Positions 32,950 to 40,363 of a stretch of DNA of 64,000 nucleotides are shown in pieces. Positions within the stretch are counted from its first letter, which is position 1. The number at the start of each line of letters is the position of its first letter. A program made the position numbers and the translations under genes. The notes under the pieces are model-generated. The model ran no database searches and was not told the DNA's origin. It worked only from the letters and a program-made list of their open reading frames with translations. Source of the stretch: Robertmurraya andreesenii (GTDB lineage Bacteria > Bacillota > Bacilli > Bacillales > Cytobacillaceae); contig NZ_JAUSTU010000004.1 in assembly GCF_030813005.1 (NCBI RefSeq), forward strand, positions 62,001 to 126,000, in the 5' to 3' direction.

Positions 32950-34062
32950 CTATCGCATTTTTACCCAATAATGCCTCATGGATTTTGGAATTCCCTTGAG
33001 TTCAAGAGCTCCACCATAAATAAGAGCACGTAGCCGATATTCCAAGTAAAAGATATTCACAAACAAATTTGATTGTTCAAGAATTTCACCGATTACTTCT
33101 CCCGCCCTGATAAAATCCTTTGTTTCTTGTTTCGCGTGAAGCCTATCAATTACGCTCATAAGCAGAGGATCAAAATAATCATCGCTTACCCCGACTATTT
33201 TCTCATTTTCCCAGATTCGTAAAACTTCCTTCGTTTCTTCTAAAGCTTCCCATTCTCTCTCCATTTGAACTCGTTCAGCAGCGGTTAATGGCTCTAACGA
33301 CTTACTTTTTACAAAAATCTCCTTTGCCTGCTCAGGATTTAGTTGCCCGGTTGAAAATACCGGATTTGTTTCGTCTGATAAAGATTGTTCAGTTGAATTT
33401 ATAATGAAAATATCATTTGGTTTGTTCCGTAGCAAATAGAGGAAAAAACGCAGTCCTGTTTGTTCATCGGCATTATTCCCCACCCACAAATAAATAGGTG
33501 GCTTATCAGATAAATCCTCTATTTCTCGCAAAGCATTAGTAAACTTGTTTATGTAATCATATTCATCCTGCATGAGATTTATATTTTCATACAGCCACTC
33601 GTTACGGTAGTCTTGCCCCATTTTTTCAAGTAGCTTCCATAAGGGACCAATGGAAAAGAAATCAGGGAATCCAATCACTTCTTTTGGTCTCGGAAGCCCC
33701 ACCTTTAAAGAGCCCGCCGCAGACTCAGTACATACGAGATGTATCGGAGATATGGAGTCCTTCCCTCTTTTCCGTAATTGCCGCCGGCGGAGCTGAATTT
33801 GATTATTTATTTCTTCAACCACGATGTTGACATGATCTTGAGCGAGGAAATACCCTCTCCCTTCAAGGGGAGCATGCTCCTCATGGTGAAAAGAATCGAA
33901 TTCCTCTCCATCATTCAGTTCATAGGTCAACCACTCTCCACATTCGCTTATCGTTGTGAAAGTGGCATAATGATCGCTCTCTAGTTTCAATACAAACACG
34001 ATGTTCGGCTCTACAAAAAAATACAAAAATGGATTTTGAGCTTTCGTCCGAATAGAAATCAC
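32950..34062 (-). CDS. DUF1835/DUF3658 domain protein
   Basis: 370 residues. A DUF1835 domain (IHLVCTESAAGSLKVGL near residue 105 through PPIYLWVGNNADEQTGLRFF near 195) is followed by a DUF3658-type C-terminal region (LTAAERVQMEREWEALEE onward). An extra N-terminal roughly 100-residue segment precedes it. The start is uncertain: GTG 34062 sits right on a GGGAGG ribosome site, and no better start is in frame nearby. Function unknown. About 190 bp of apparently empty DNA separates it from the toxin terminator. Confidence 0.75.
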   Translation of the reverse strand: MISIRTKAQNPFLYFFVEPNIVFVLKLESDHYATFTTISECGEWLTYELNDGEEFDSFHHEEHAPLEGRGYFLAQDHVNIVVEEINNQIQLRRRQLRKRGKDSISPIHLVCTESAAGSLKVGLPRPKEVIGFPDFFSIGPLWKLLEKMGQDYRNEWLYENINLMQDEYDYINKFTNALREIEDLSDKPPIYLWVGNNADEQTGLRFFLYLLRNKPNDIFIINSTEQSLSDETNPVFSTGQLNPEQAKEIFVKSKSLEPLTAAERVQMEREWEALEETKEVLRIWENEKIVGVSDDYFDPLLMSVIDRLHAKQETKDFIRAGEVIGEILEQSNLFVNIFYLEYRLRALIYGGALELKGIPKSMRHYWVKMR

Positions 34063-34119
34063 CCTCCCATTAAAATGATAAAATTCTTTTGCCCAACACC
34101 CTAAAAAAAGCCATCTATT

Positions 34120-34755
34120 TCAATCCTTAATAACTAATCCCATCAAACTGGCAAACTGAATCGCCTGATAGCTTGATACCTTGCATCCTCTTAAATCCTT
34201 CAAGTCGACCAAGAGCTCATCGAATGTTGAGGTTCTTATGTCAATCCCCTTTAAAGAAGTTTCACTAAAGTTCGCTCCATCCAATAAACATTCTTGAAAT
34301 TCGACATTTTTCAATTTACAGTTAAAAAAATCGGTACCTTTTAATGCAGTATTCTTAAAGATAACTTTTTCTAGCTTTGACTCACCAAATGCCGCTAAAT
34401 TTAACACAGAATCCTCGATACCCACATTTCCAAAATAAGACTCCGAAAAGTCGACACCGACCAATTTACAATTTCGAAAAACAACTCGGTGGATAGAGGA
34501 TTTTCTTAGCACCGTATTGGATAAATTACAGCCATCAAAAATCACATCTGTCAGATCAACTTGACCGAAATCAGTATGGACAAAGCTACAATCTTTTAAC
34601 ACTACATCATATAATCGAAGCTTATCGATCACTTCATTATCAAAAACCGAATCCACTACTTCACAGGTTTCAAGGGAAAAATCCTCTTCATAAAATATCT
34701 CTTTGAATCCTTTTCGTGGCAATTCTCTAGAAATCCTTGGTGCATCCATCTTCAT
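34120..34755 (-). CDS. Pentapeptide-repeat protein (Qnr-like size)
   Basis: 211 residues, almost entirely of five-residue repeats with Phe/Leu at the central position (CSFVHTDF, DVIFDGCNL, VDFSESYF, TDFFNCKL, ANFSETSL), predicting a right-handed quadrilateral beta-helix. Size and layout resemble Qnr/MfpA-type proteins that mimic DNA and guard gyrase, but many pentapeptide proteins have other roles. ATG 34755 is 8 nt after GAGGA; the earlier TTG 34770 and ATG 34761 are less well placed. Confidence 0.8.
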   Translation of the reverse strand: MKMDAPRISRELPRKGFKEIFYEEDFSLETCEVVDSVFDNEVIDKLRLYDVVLKDCSFVHTDFGQVDLTDVIFDGCNLSNTVLRKSSIHRVVFRNCKLVGVDFSESYFGNVGIEDSVLNLAAFGESKLEKVIFKNTALKGTDFFNCKLKNVEFQECLLDGANFSETSLKGIDIRTSTFDELLVDLKDLRGCKVSSYQAIQFASLMGLVIKD

Positions 34756-34785
34756 AAGCATTTTCCTCAATCAAGTCTTATTTTT

Positions 34786-34869
34786 TTATAATGTTAGCTC
34801 AATCAAATTCCCCTCAAAATCTTCGATAACACTTCCTCCCTCTTCAGGAAAGCCTGACACAATCGTTGC
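34786..34869 (-). pseudogene. C-terminal remnant of a VOC/glyoxalase-fold gene
   Basis: Immediately after the DinB stop the same frame encodes ATIVSGFPEEGGSVIEDF then EGNLIEL, the end of a VOC (glyoxalase/bleomycin-resistance) domain, where '(D/E)G NLIEL' carries the last metal ligand. There is no start and no upstream half. It records a deletion that brought the DinB gene up to the tail of a VOC gene. Confidence 0.55.
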
Positions 34870-35334
34870 TCAAACCAATATTTTTCTCCCAACAAAATTA
34901 GCCGAAACAGGTTGGATATCGAGTTCCCTTGCCCAAACGGACAATTGACCAATATGATGAATTTCGTGGGCAATGATATGGCGGAGGATTTCAGACTTCA
35001 TGTACGGTTGTTCATCCCAAGGAACCGTTACGATTTTATCCTCAAAACTAGCCAGGTCTTTATACAGAAATTCTTTAATTTCTGTTCGGAATTGATTCGA
35101 AAGAGCCGTCACTTTCTCAAGTGTAGCATAATTCTCAAAGTCGACCATAATATCTTCCTTGTCCTGAATCCCTCGAATCCAACTATATTCGATGTCAATA
35201 ATATGAAAAAGAGTATACAAAATACTCCCTACTCCACCTGTCCGCTCCTTCACTAGTTCTTCTACAGGTAGCTGATGACACCAGTCTAGCCATTCATCAC
35301 GTACCTGCCAGTTATATTCAAAAAAATGTAACAT
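34870..35334 (-). CDS. DinB/YfiT-fold putative metal-dependent enzyme
   Basis: 154 residues forming a four-helix bundle. Metal-ligand histidines are seen at LYTLFHIIDIEYSW (about residue 45) and HIIAHEIHHIGQLSVW (about 122-137), the DinB signature. Members of the fold include bacillithiol S-transferases and other thiol-dependent enzymes. ATG 35334 is supported by AGAGGTGG. The last residues (GRKILV) may have been altered by the deletion that joins it to a VOC remnant. Confidence 0.8.
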   Translation of the reverse strand: MLHFFEYNWQVRDEWLDWCHQLPVEELVKERTGGVGSILYTLFHIIDIEYSWIRGIQDKEDIMVDFENYATLEKVTALSNQFRTEIKEFLYKDLASFEDKIVTVPWDEQPYMKSEILRHIIAHEIHHIGQLSVWARELDIQPVSANFVGRKILV

Positions 35335-35434
35335 AGGAACCACCTCTATAACAAGAATATACTTCGTTAAAGCCCTATAAATCCTTCATTTTTCACGCAA
35401 AAATTTCCCCAAACCCACTTCACGGTAATCCTCT

Positions 35435-35890
35435 TTACTTCATTTCATAAGTCAACCATTCAGACAATTGCCCACCCATCTTCTTGTATAGAGATTGAGC
35501 AATGACATTATCCTTTGCCGTTTCCCAGGTCATATAGGCAAAGTCATTTTCTCTGATATAAAATAGACAGGCTTGAAATAATTGCTCCCCTAATTGTTGT
35601 CCTCTAGCCGAATCCAATACAAAAAGATCATTCAAAATGGCTGTCTTTTTTACCTGTAAAGTGCTCATCGAAAAATAGAGGGTAGCAAATCCTAATAGTT
35701 CACCAGCTTTCACAGCAACAAACTGAAGCCCTAGTGTTTGATTATCTATTAAGTCGGCAATCAATGCTTGGAGTGATTCTTTATCGGGCTCCGGCCGTTT
35801 ATAAAAATCGACAATATACAAATGCATCAAATTTAACAGCTGTGGAATGTCTTCTTTGTTCGCATTTCTAATTTTTATTTCCTCATTCAC
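35435..35890 (-). CDS. GNAT-family N-acetyltransferase
   Basis: About 151 residues. IRNANKEDIPQLLNLM start, TAILNDLFV beta-4, then DSARGQQLGEQLF as the acetyl-CoA loop and AQSLYKKMGGQ near the end. GTG 35890 is preceded by AAGGGGAG. A longer reading up to 35950 would run through the remnant of another gene and is rejected. Substrate unknown. Confidence 0.8.
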   Translation of the reverse strand: MNEEIKIRNANKEDIPQLLNLMHLYIVDFYKRPEPDKESLQALIADLIDNQTLGLQFVAVKAGELLGFATLYFSMSTLQVKKTAILNDLFVLDSARGQQLGEQLFQACLFYIRENDFAYMTWETAKDNVIAQSLYKKMGGQLSEWLTYEMK

Positions 35891-35918
35891 TAGCAATACT
35901 CCCCTTTTGTAAACGACT

Positions 35919-36117
35919 CTATCTTTTTTTGACAACATAGGTGATCGCATTTGTCCTCATAAGAACAGCTTTCTGATCCCTGATAATTTCAAATTCTAAG
36001 GGCTTCACGATGTTTTGAATAACGTCCCATTTTTTCAAAGAACTGATAGTTCTCATAGCAGAAATCATGATACTTTTTTTCTTCATTACGTACAAATTGA
36101 ATCCTACTCAAACTCAT
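35919..36117 (-). pseudogene. Methyltransferase gene reduced by internal deletion
   Basis: ATG 36117 (behind AGGGGAG) opens MSLSRIQFVRNEEKKYHDFC and YENYQFFEK, the N-terminus of a Bacillus class I SAM-dependent methyltransferase. About 28 codons in, another frame takes over with KPLEFEIIRDQKAVLMRTN then AITYVVKKR and stop, the C-terminus of the same family. The whole SAM-binding core (roughly 180 residues) is missing and the halves are out of frame. Confidence 0.7.
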
Positions 36118-36149
36118 CTCCCCTAGAGGTTATTGTTCAAATCCTTTAA

Positions 36150-36976
36150 TTAACCAAGCAAAAATTCATACCCCACATAATTGAATACATTTCTGAATCC
36201 TACATTCTCAGCTACAGCAATGGAAGCTTTGTTCATTTCCATACAATCCCAATAGGGGACCATATTATTCGCTAAACATTCTTTTACAAAACTGTGCGTG
36301 ATTTTTCGAGCTAAATTCTTGCCCCGATGAGCTTCGACAGTTTCGATATCAATACAATGCACATTCTCCACAACAAAGCCTGAAAAACAGATGCAAACAA
36401 TTTCATTTTTGTAGAGAACACAATATCCAATTCCCACGTCTAAAAATTCCTCAGGTGAAGACCAGAATTCCAATATTTTGGACTGCAAAAATTCAAAATT
36501 CCTAATAGAGTTATGATTCATAAGTAGATTGCCCGTGATTTTCACAATTTCATAGCCCTTTTCAAGCATCGGCTCACGGTTCCCTTGATAATCCGCTACC
36601 TGTAATGTGTAAACCCTTTGATTCCAACTCCCCAGCTTTCTTTCTTCAAATACACCTTCAATCGTCTTGTTCCATTTCTCATGGTTACCCAGTCCTTCAA
36701 ACCATTTCAAATTTACTTTTTGTGCCTCTGGGATGATAACTTCATCAATGAACTGGTTTATTTCACTATTGAACTTCTCATTTTCCTCATTTCCAAAAAA
36801 TATGAATCCGTCATTATTCCCAAGCCAAATCATTCCTGTGCTAGGTGAAACAGGCTCATCAACAAATATTCTTCCAGGATTAATCCCTTCCACTACGGCT
36901 TTAGCCTCTAATTGCCTTGTTCACTTAATAAGCTTCTACACTTCCAAAACTCAAGATTATGCAATTCTAGTATCAT
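36150..36976 (-). pseudogene. GNAT-family acetyltransferase with N-terminal frameshift
   Basis: The authentic start is ATG 36976 behind GGAGGAGTCA, giving MILELHNLEFWKCRSLL and SEQGN before a stop at about 36912. Shifting one base restores LEAKAVVEGINPGRIFVDEP, shortened here, and the rest runs open to 36150 (motifs SWNQRVYTL, CIDIETVEAHRGKNLARK acetyl-CoA loop). A single missing base in CAATTAG explains the break. The 3' part could still be translated from GTG 36893, lacking about 27 residues. Confidence 0.75.
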
Positions 36977-37025
36977 TGACTCCTCCAAATATCAGATCTA
37001 TATTAATGACTATTGATCCATCTCC

Positions 37026-37187
37026 CTATTCTATTACAAGAATCTTTACTGAGCTCTGCGGGCCCTTACCAATTAAATCCCCCAAACAAAAAATTCTTTC
37101 AATTTCTCTTTTACGAATATCGTTAAATACCGCTTCTAAAGCTGTTTTATTTCCATGAATATCCGAAATAATCGCAATTTTTGTCAT
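37026..37187 (-). pseudogene. N-terminal fragment of a metallophosphoesterase
   Basis: ATG 37187 opens MTKIAIISDIHGNKTALEAV with a following CLGDLIGKGP, the first two calcineurin-like metal motifs, then stops after 53 codons. The GNHD and GHTH motifs and about 180 residues are missing; open frame continues after the stop without family resemblance until the next gene's start. A truncated gene. Confidence 0.7.
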
Positions 37188-37342
37188 GTAGTTACACACC
37201 CTATCTGTTAAATGATTTATTCTATTATAGCAAAAAGATTGGTAGAAATAGGTAGGTTTCTATTTTTTCTTATAGTAAGTGAGGAGTGTACAACGCTAAA
37301 TTTCTTGATAAAATGGAATCAAACCACAAGGGAGGAACCTTA

Positions 37343-38425
37343 ATGACACTCAAAAACAAAGCCAGACAACTCCCATCTTCCCCTGGGGTCTATTTAATGA
37401 AGGATTCCTTTGATGCGATTATTTATGTTGGAAAATCGAAAAATCTGAAGAGTCGCATCCAATCTTATTTCCAGACCTCTAGCAAGCATTCTAAAAAGGT
37501 GGAGAAGCTAGTTAAAAATATTCGCAGCTTCGACATTATTAAAACGGATACAGAATTTGAAGCCTTGCTGCTTGAGTGCCAATTGATTAAACAACTACAA
37601 CCAATTTTTAATCGAATGATGAAGAACCCACAGGTCTACTGCTATATTTCGGTTCACGTCACAGAAGAATATCCGAGTATAAAAATTGTCAACAGCACCG
37701 GAAACAATGAGCATCAATATTTCGGACCTTTTCCGAATCGAAACAGAATCGAAACAGCCGTTCAAGGCCTTAAGGAATTTTTCCAAATCGACTGCTCTGC
37801 GCAAGCAAATCAGCAAAAAGCATGCTTGAATTATTCCCTTGGATTGTGCATGGGAATTTGTTTGGGCGGGGAAGAGGTGAAGAGAAAATATCATTCTAGC
37901 CTTAACCAAATTATCAACTTTTTAAGCGGGAATGACGATAGTTTATTCGATGAAATGGAGAAAAAAATGAACGATGCTTCGGAAAGCTTAGATTTTGAGA
38001 CAGCTGCCAAGTACAGAGACTACTTAGATACGCTTCATACAGTTCATTACAAAGAAAAAGTGCTCCAATTTGCAAAAGAAAATAAAAAGCTTCTTGTCAT
38101 TGAACCACTCGATGATCGCTTTTTCAAATTATTCCTTATGGAAGGTGACAGAGTTCTTTTCCGGAAAAAATACGAATGGAAAATGTCCAGTTTAAAGAAC
38201 TTATGTACACAGTTAAAGGCAGATATCTTGATCCCTCTCAAGCATGAAATCATAACCTCCTCTAACGAAATCCAAAAGAACGAAATAGACGAGGCACAAA
38301 TTATTTACAGCTATGTGCAAAACGCTGAGTACTGTATATATATAGAAGATGAATCGGAAGAACATCTAAGTAAAAAAATACTGGACCTTTTAAAAAAAGC
38401 AGCAAACTCGAAACTGGGAGTTTAG
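37343..38425 (+). CDS. Short UvrC homologue: GIY-YIG nuclease plus UVR domain
   Basis: 360 residues. GIY-YIG nuclease at the N-terminus (SPGVYLMKD, IIYVGKSKNLKSR, FEALLLECQLIKQ), UvrC-like middle with YFGPFPNR and CMGIC, and a UVR motif near residue 215-245 (ASESLDFETAAKYRDY) for UvrB contact. The C-terminal RNase-H-like nuclease and helix-hairpin-helix domains of UvrC (about 600 residues) are absent. ATG 37343 follows AAGGGAGGAA. Such Cho-like proteins can make only the 3' incision. The end overlaps the following hairpin, so it is a settled gene, not a fresh truncation. Confidence 0.85.
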   Translation: MTLKNKARQLPSSPGVYLMKDSFDAIIYVGKSKNLKSRIQSYFQTSSKHSKKVEKLVKNIRSFDIIKTDTEFEALLLECQLIKQLQPIFNRMMKNPQVYCYISVHVTEEYPSIKIVNSTGNNEHQYFGPFPNRNRIETAVQGLKEFFQIDCSAQANQQKACLNYSLGLCMGICLGGEEVKRKYHSSLNQIINFLSGNDDSLFDEMEKKMNDASESLDFETAAKYRDYLDTLHTVHYKEKVLQFAKENKKLLVIEPLDDRFFKLFLMEGDRVLFRKKYEWKMSSLKNLCTQLKADILIPLKHEIITSSNEIQKNEIDEAQIIYSYVQNAEYCIYIEDESEEHLSKKILDLLKKAANSKLGV

Positions 38426-38432
38426 CTGCTTT
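38392..38432. terminator. Terminator shared by convergent genes
   Basis: AAGCAGC-AAACTC / GAGTTT-GCTGCTT stem. On the minus strand it is followed by a T7 run, so it terminates the small membrane-protein gene; its left arm lies in the last codons of the UvrC-like gene. Confidence 0.8.
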
Positions 38433-38447
38433 AAATAATGTCCAGAT

Positions 38448-38711
38448 CTATTGGGTCAATACTGCAAATCCTAGCCAACCAATCAATAAAAAATTAGGAA
38501 TTACTAGTACTACAGATAGCCATATTTTTCGTTGCTTCAAATACCAGGCGGCTCCAACATAAAATAGAGGGAAGATGAGTCCCCATATTTCAAACCGTGG
38601 CGTTGCTGCCAGATACAATGATAAAGGCAAAATTAAAACAGAGGCTATCACTAAAAATAAAGGTTTCTTCGAATTAAGCGAATAAATCGCCAAAACGACT
38701 GAAAGAATCAT
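38448..38711 (-). CDS. Small membrane protein with a lost start codon?
   Basis: At least 87 residues with three to four hydrophobic segments (ILSVVLAIYSL, FLVIASVLILPLSLYL, GLIFPLFYVGAAW, SVVLVIPNFLLIGW). ATG 38711 has no ribosome site. A strong AAGGAGGAGG lies further upstream and is followed in frame by ATACAAGTACTTTTC at 38735, which would read MQVLF if ATA were ATG. Either ATA is used poorly or the start codon has mutated. Family not recognised. Confidence 0.55.
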   Translation of the reverse strand: MILSVVLAIYSLNSKKPLFLVIASVLILPLSLYLAATPRFEIWGLIFPLFYVGAAWYLKQRKIWLSVVLVIPNFLLIGWLGFAVLTQ

Positions 38712-38782
38712 AAAGGGCCAGAAAAGTACTTGTATGAGGACCTCCTCCTTATCATGGAAACAACGAATTTGGTCCCTATGAA

Positions 38783-39328
38783 CTAAACTCGTTGTGCTTG
38801 CATGAGTTCATAAATTTTACGAGCGGTGTTGACATTTCTTACGGTAACCTGTTTGTATATTTTGGTTCCAATAATCTTTGTCATTCCGCTTTTGGTTACA
38901 TTTTTCTTGTTAACGGACCAAAGAATCGCACCCGGGACATATTTCACCGTCTCGATATCTGGTTTGATGACCAACTTTTCAAGTACAGATTCATCATCAA
39001 TCTCATCCCATAGAAACATGACATCACTTTTCATGTCTTTGTCATTTCTCCATGTTTCAGGAATAGCGCGAATGATTCTACTGACATCATCGATACTTAG
39101 AATGACTACTTTAATTTGGTACCCGGAATCATGATGAATCGCCTCTTCCAAAATACGTGATAGTTCCGTTTTGTTTTGGCTATTATGTGAAAAAATAATA
39201 TTACCTGTATTTATGTAAGTCATCACATCATTCATCCCGGCTTTTTCAAACGACTGCTTAAGTAGCTTCATGTCAATTTTGTTTTTTCCACCTACATTAA
39301 TCCCCCGAAGAAGCGCGACATAAACCAT
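38783..39328 (-). CDS. DUF1697 family protein
   Basis: 181 residues; YVALLRGINVGGKNKIDMK at the N-terminus with TYINTGNIIF after it is the unmistakable DUF1697 signature, and WSVNKKNVTKSGMTKIIG is the C-terminal block. ATG 39328 follows GGGAGG. Widespread small cytosolic family of unknown function. Confidence 0.88.
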   Translation of the reverse strand: MVYVALLRGINVGGKNKIDMKLLKQSFEKAGMNDVMTYINTGNIIFSHNSQNKTELSRILEEAIHHDSGYQIKVVILSIDDVSRIIRAIPETWRNDKDMKSDVMFLWDEIDDESVLEKLVIKPDIETVKYVPGAILWSVNKKNVTKSGMTKIIGTKIYKQVTVRNVNTARKIYELMQAQRV

Positions 39329-39487
39329 AAACAACCTCCCTTCAACTGAATATATCGTTCAGATAGTCCCCGTTGCCCACGAAACAATTCAACCTCACCA
39401 CTAGATGAGTTCCATCCATAATGAAAGCAAATCTTTTAGTGCTTTGCATAGCATTTTATTATTTAATTCATTACCACAAAAATCCAC

Positions 39488-40009
39488 CTATTTAACAAAG
39501 TGACATATATCTAAAATTACTTTTCCACTTTCATCAGGTTTAGTAAAACGAGGGCAACCATATCGTTCAAAGAACCACCAGGCCCCTTTTTCATCAGTTA
39601 CTATTTCAAAACCTTCTTCCGAAAGTTTTTCGGCACATTGCTCTTCCTTACCATATATTTCTGGTTCTGTCCCATGTAACCAACAAACACCTAGATTAGA
39701 ATCTGAAAAATCAATATACTCGTACCCCTCTGGTACTACTGTACCTTCTGGGAGAAACATCCCTATCCAATATTCAAATTCTTCCCCCTCTTTCCAGCGC
39801 ATCAAGCCAACATTTGTGTTGAAATCTTCGTAAATATTCATAAATTCATCTGTTACCAATGACTCAAGTTTATTAAAACGCTCAGCAGCAAACCATTCTT
39901 CCCATTTTGCCCCAAATCCCCCATTAACCCTATCTTTATTACCATACCTATTACCAATAAAACGCATTGCAGGAATTGCTTGTTTATAGGTTTTTACTAT
40001 TTCGTACAT
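39488..40009 (-). CDS. GyrI-like/AraC effector-binding domain protein
   Basis: 173 residues, stand-alone ligand-binding fold. PAMRFIGNRYG, GGFGAKWEEWF, YWIGMFLPEGTVVPEGYEY and WWFFERYGCPRF follow the GyrI-like (BmrR/SOUL-type) pattern, with many Trp/Tyr lining a putative pocket. No DNA-binding domain. Start behind GGAGGTG. Members bind or hydrolyse hydrophobic compounds or inhibit gyrase; the role here is unknown. Confidence 0.75.
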   Translation of the reverse strand: MYEIVKTYKQAIPAMRFIGNRYGNKDRVNGGFGAKWEEWFAAERFNKLESLVTDEFMNIYEDFNTNVGLMRWKEGEEFEYWIGMFLPEGTVVPEGYEYIDFSDSNLGVCWLHGTEPEIYGKEEQCAEKLSEEGFEIVTDEKGAWWFFERYGCPRFTKPDESGKVILDICHFVK

Positions 40010-40131
40010 TTTTGCACCTCCATTGTAAATATCCCAAAAAAAATTTTTAATTCGTTATCTTATTCTATGAATTGTTTAATAATCCCTTCTTTAATTAAGC
40101 TGAACCACTAATACAACAACGATTTTCATGT

Positions 40132-40314
40132 TCAGAAACGCACTCTGTGACGGATAAATAATCCGAGAACAATTAACAAAGACCCAATAGAAATCATTGT
40201 ATGAAATACAACTACTGATTCCAAATAACCCATAGGGTAAATGATTGCACTTATTAATACCCCTAAACCAAAAGAACTTATCATGTATCCGACTATCCTT
40301 CTATCCAAGTTCAT
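40132..40314 (-). CDS. Small two-helix membrane protein, unknown
   Basis: 60 residues: two hydrophobic segments (ISSFGLGVLISAIIY and TMISIGSLLIVLGLF) and a basic end (RHRVRF). GAGGT and GGGGG precede ATG 40314. It lies just downstream of the BceB-like permease gene on the same strand order but is separated from it by the permease direction (the permease gene ends at 40364 upstream of it), so it may be co-transcribed. No family recognised. Confidence 0.55.
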   Translation of the reverse strand: MNLDRRIVGYMISSFGLGVLISAIIYPMGYLESVVVFHTMISIGSLLIVLGLFIRHRVRF

Positions 40315-40363
40315 GCCCCCATTTACCTCTTAGTCTATTCCGCTTCAGTACTCAAAACTATGT

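Noticed and set aside
34786..34872. Selenocysteine read-through of the DinB stop TGA (same frame continues for 27 codons)
   Set aside because: The continuation is a recognisable VOC-domain tail unrelated to DinB, so a deletion fusion explains it; no SECIS-like hairpin was seen.
36667..37158. 163-codon open frame on the + strand
   Set aside because: It is antisense to the frameshifted GNAT gene and the metallophosphoesterase fragment, with no ribosome site and no family resemblance.
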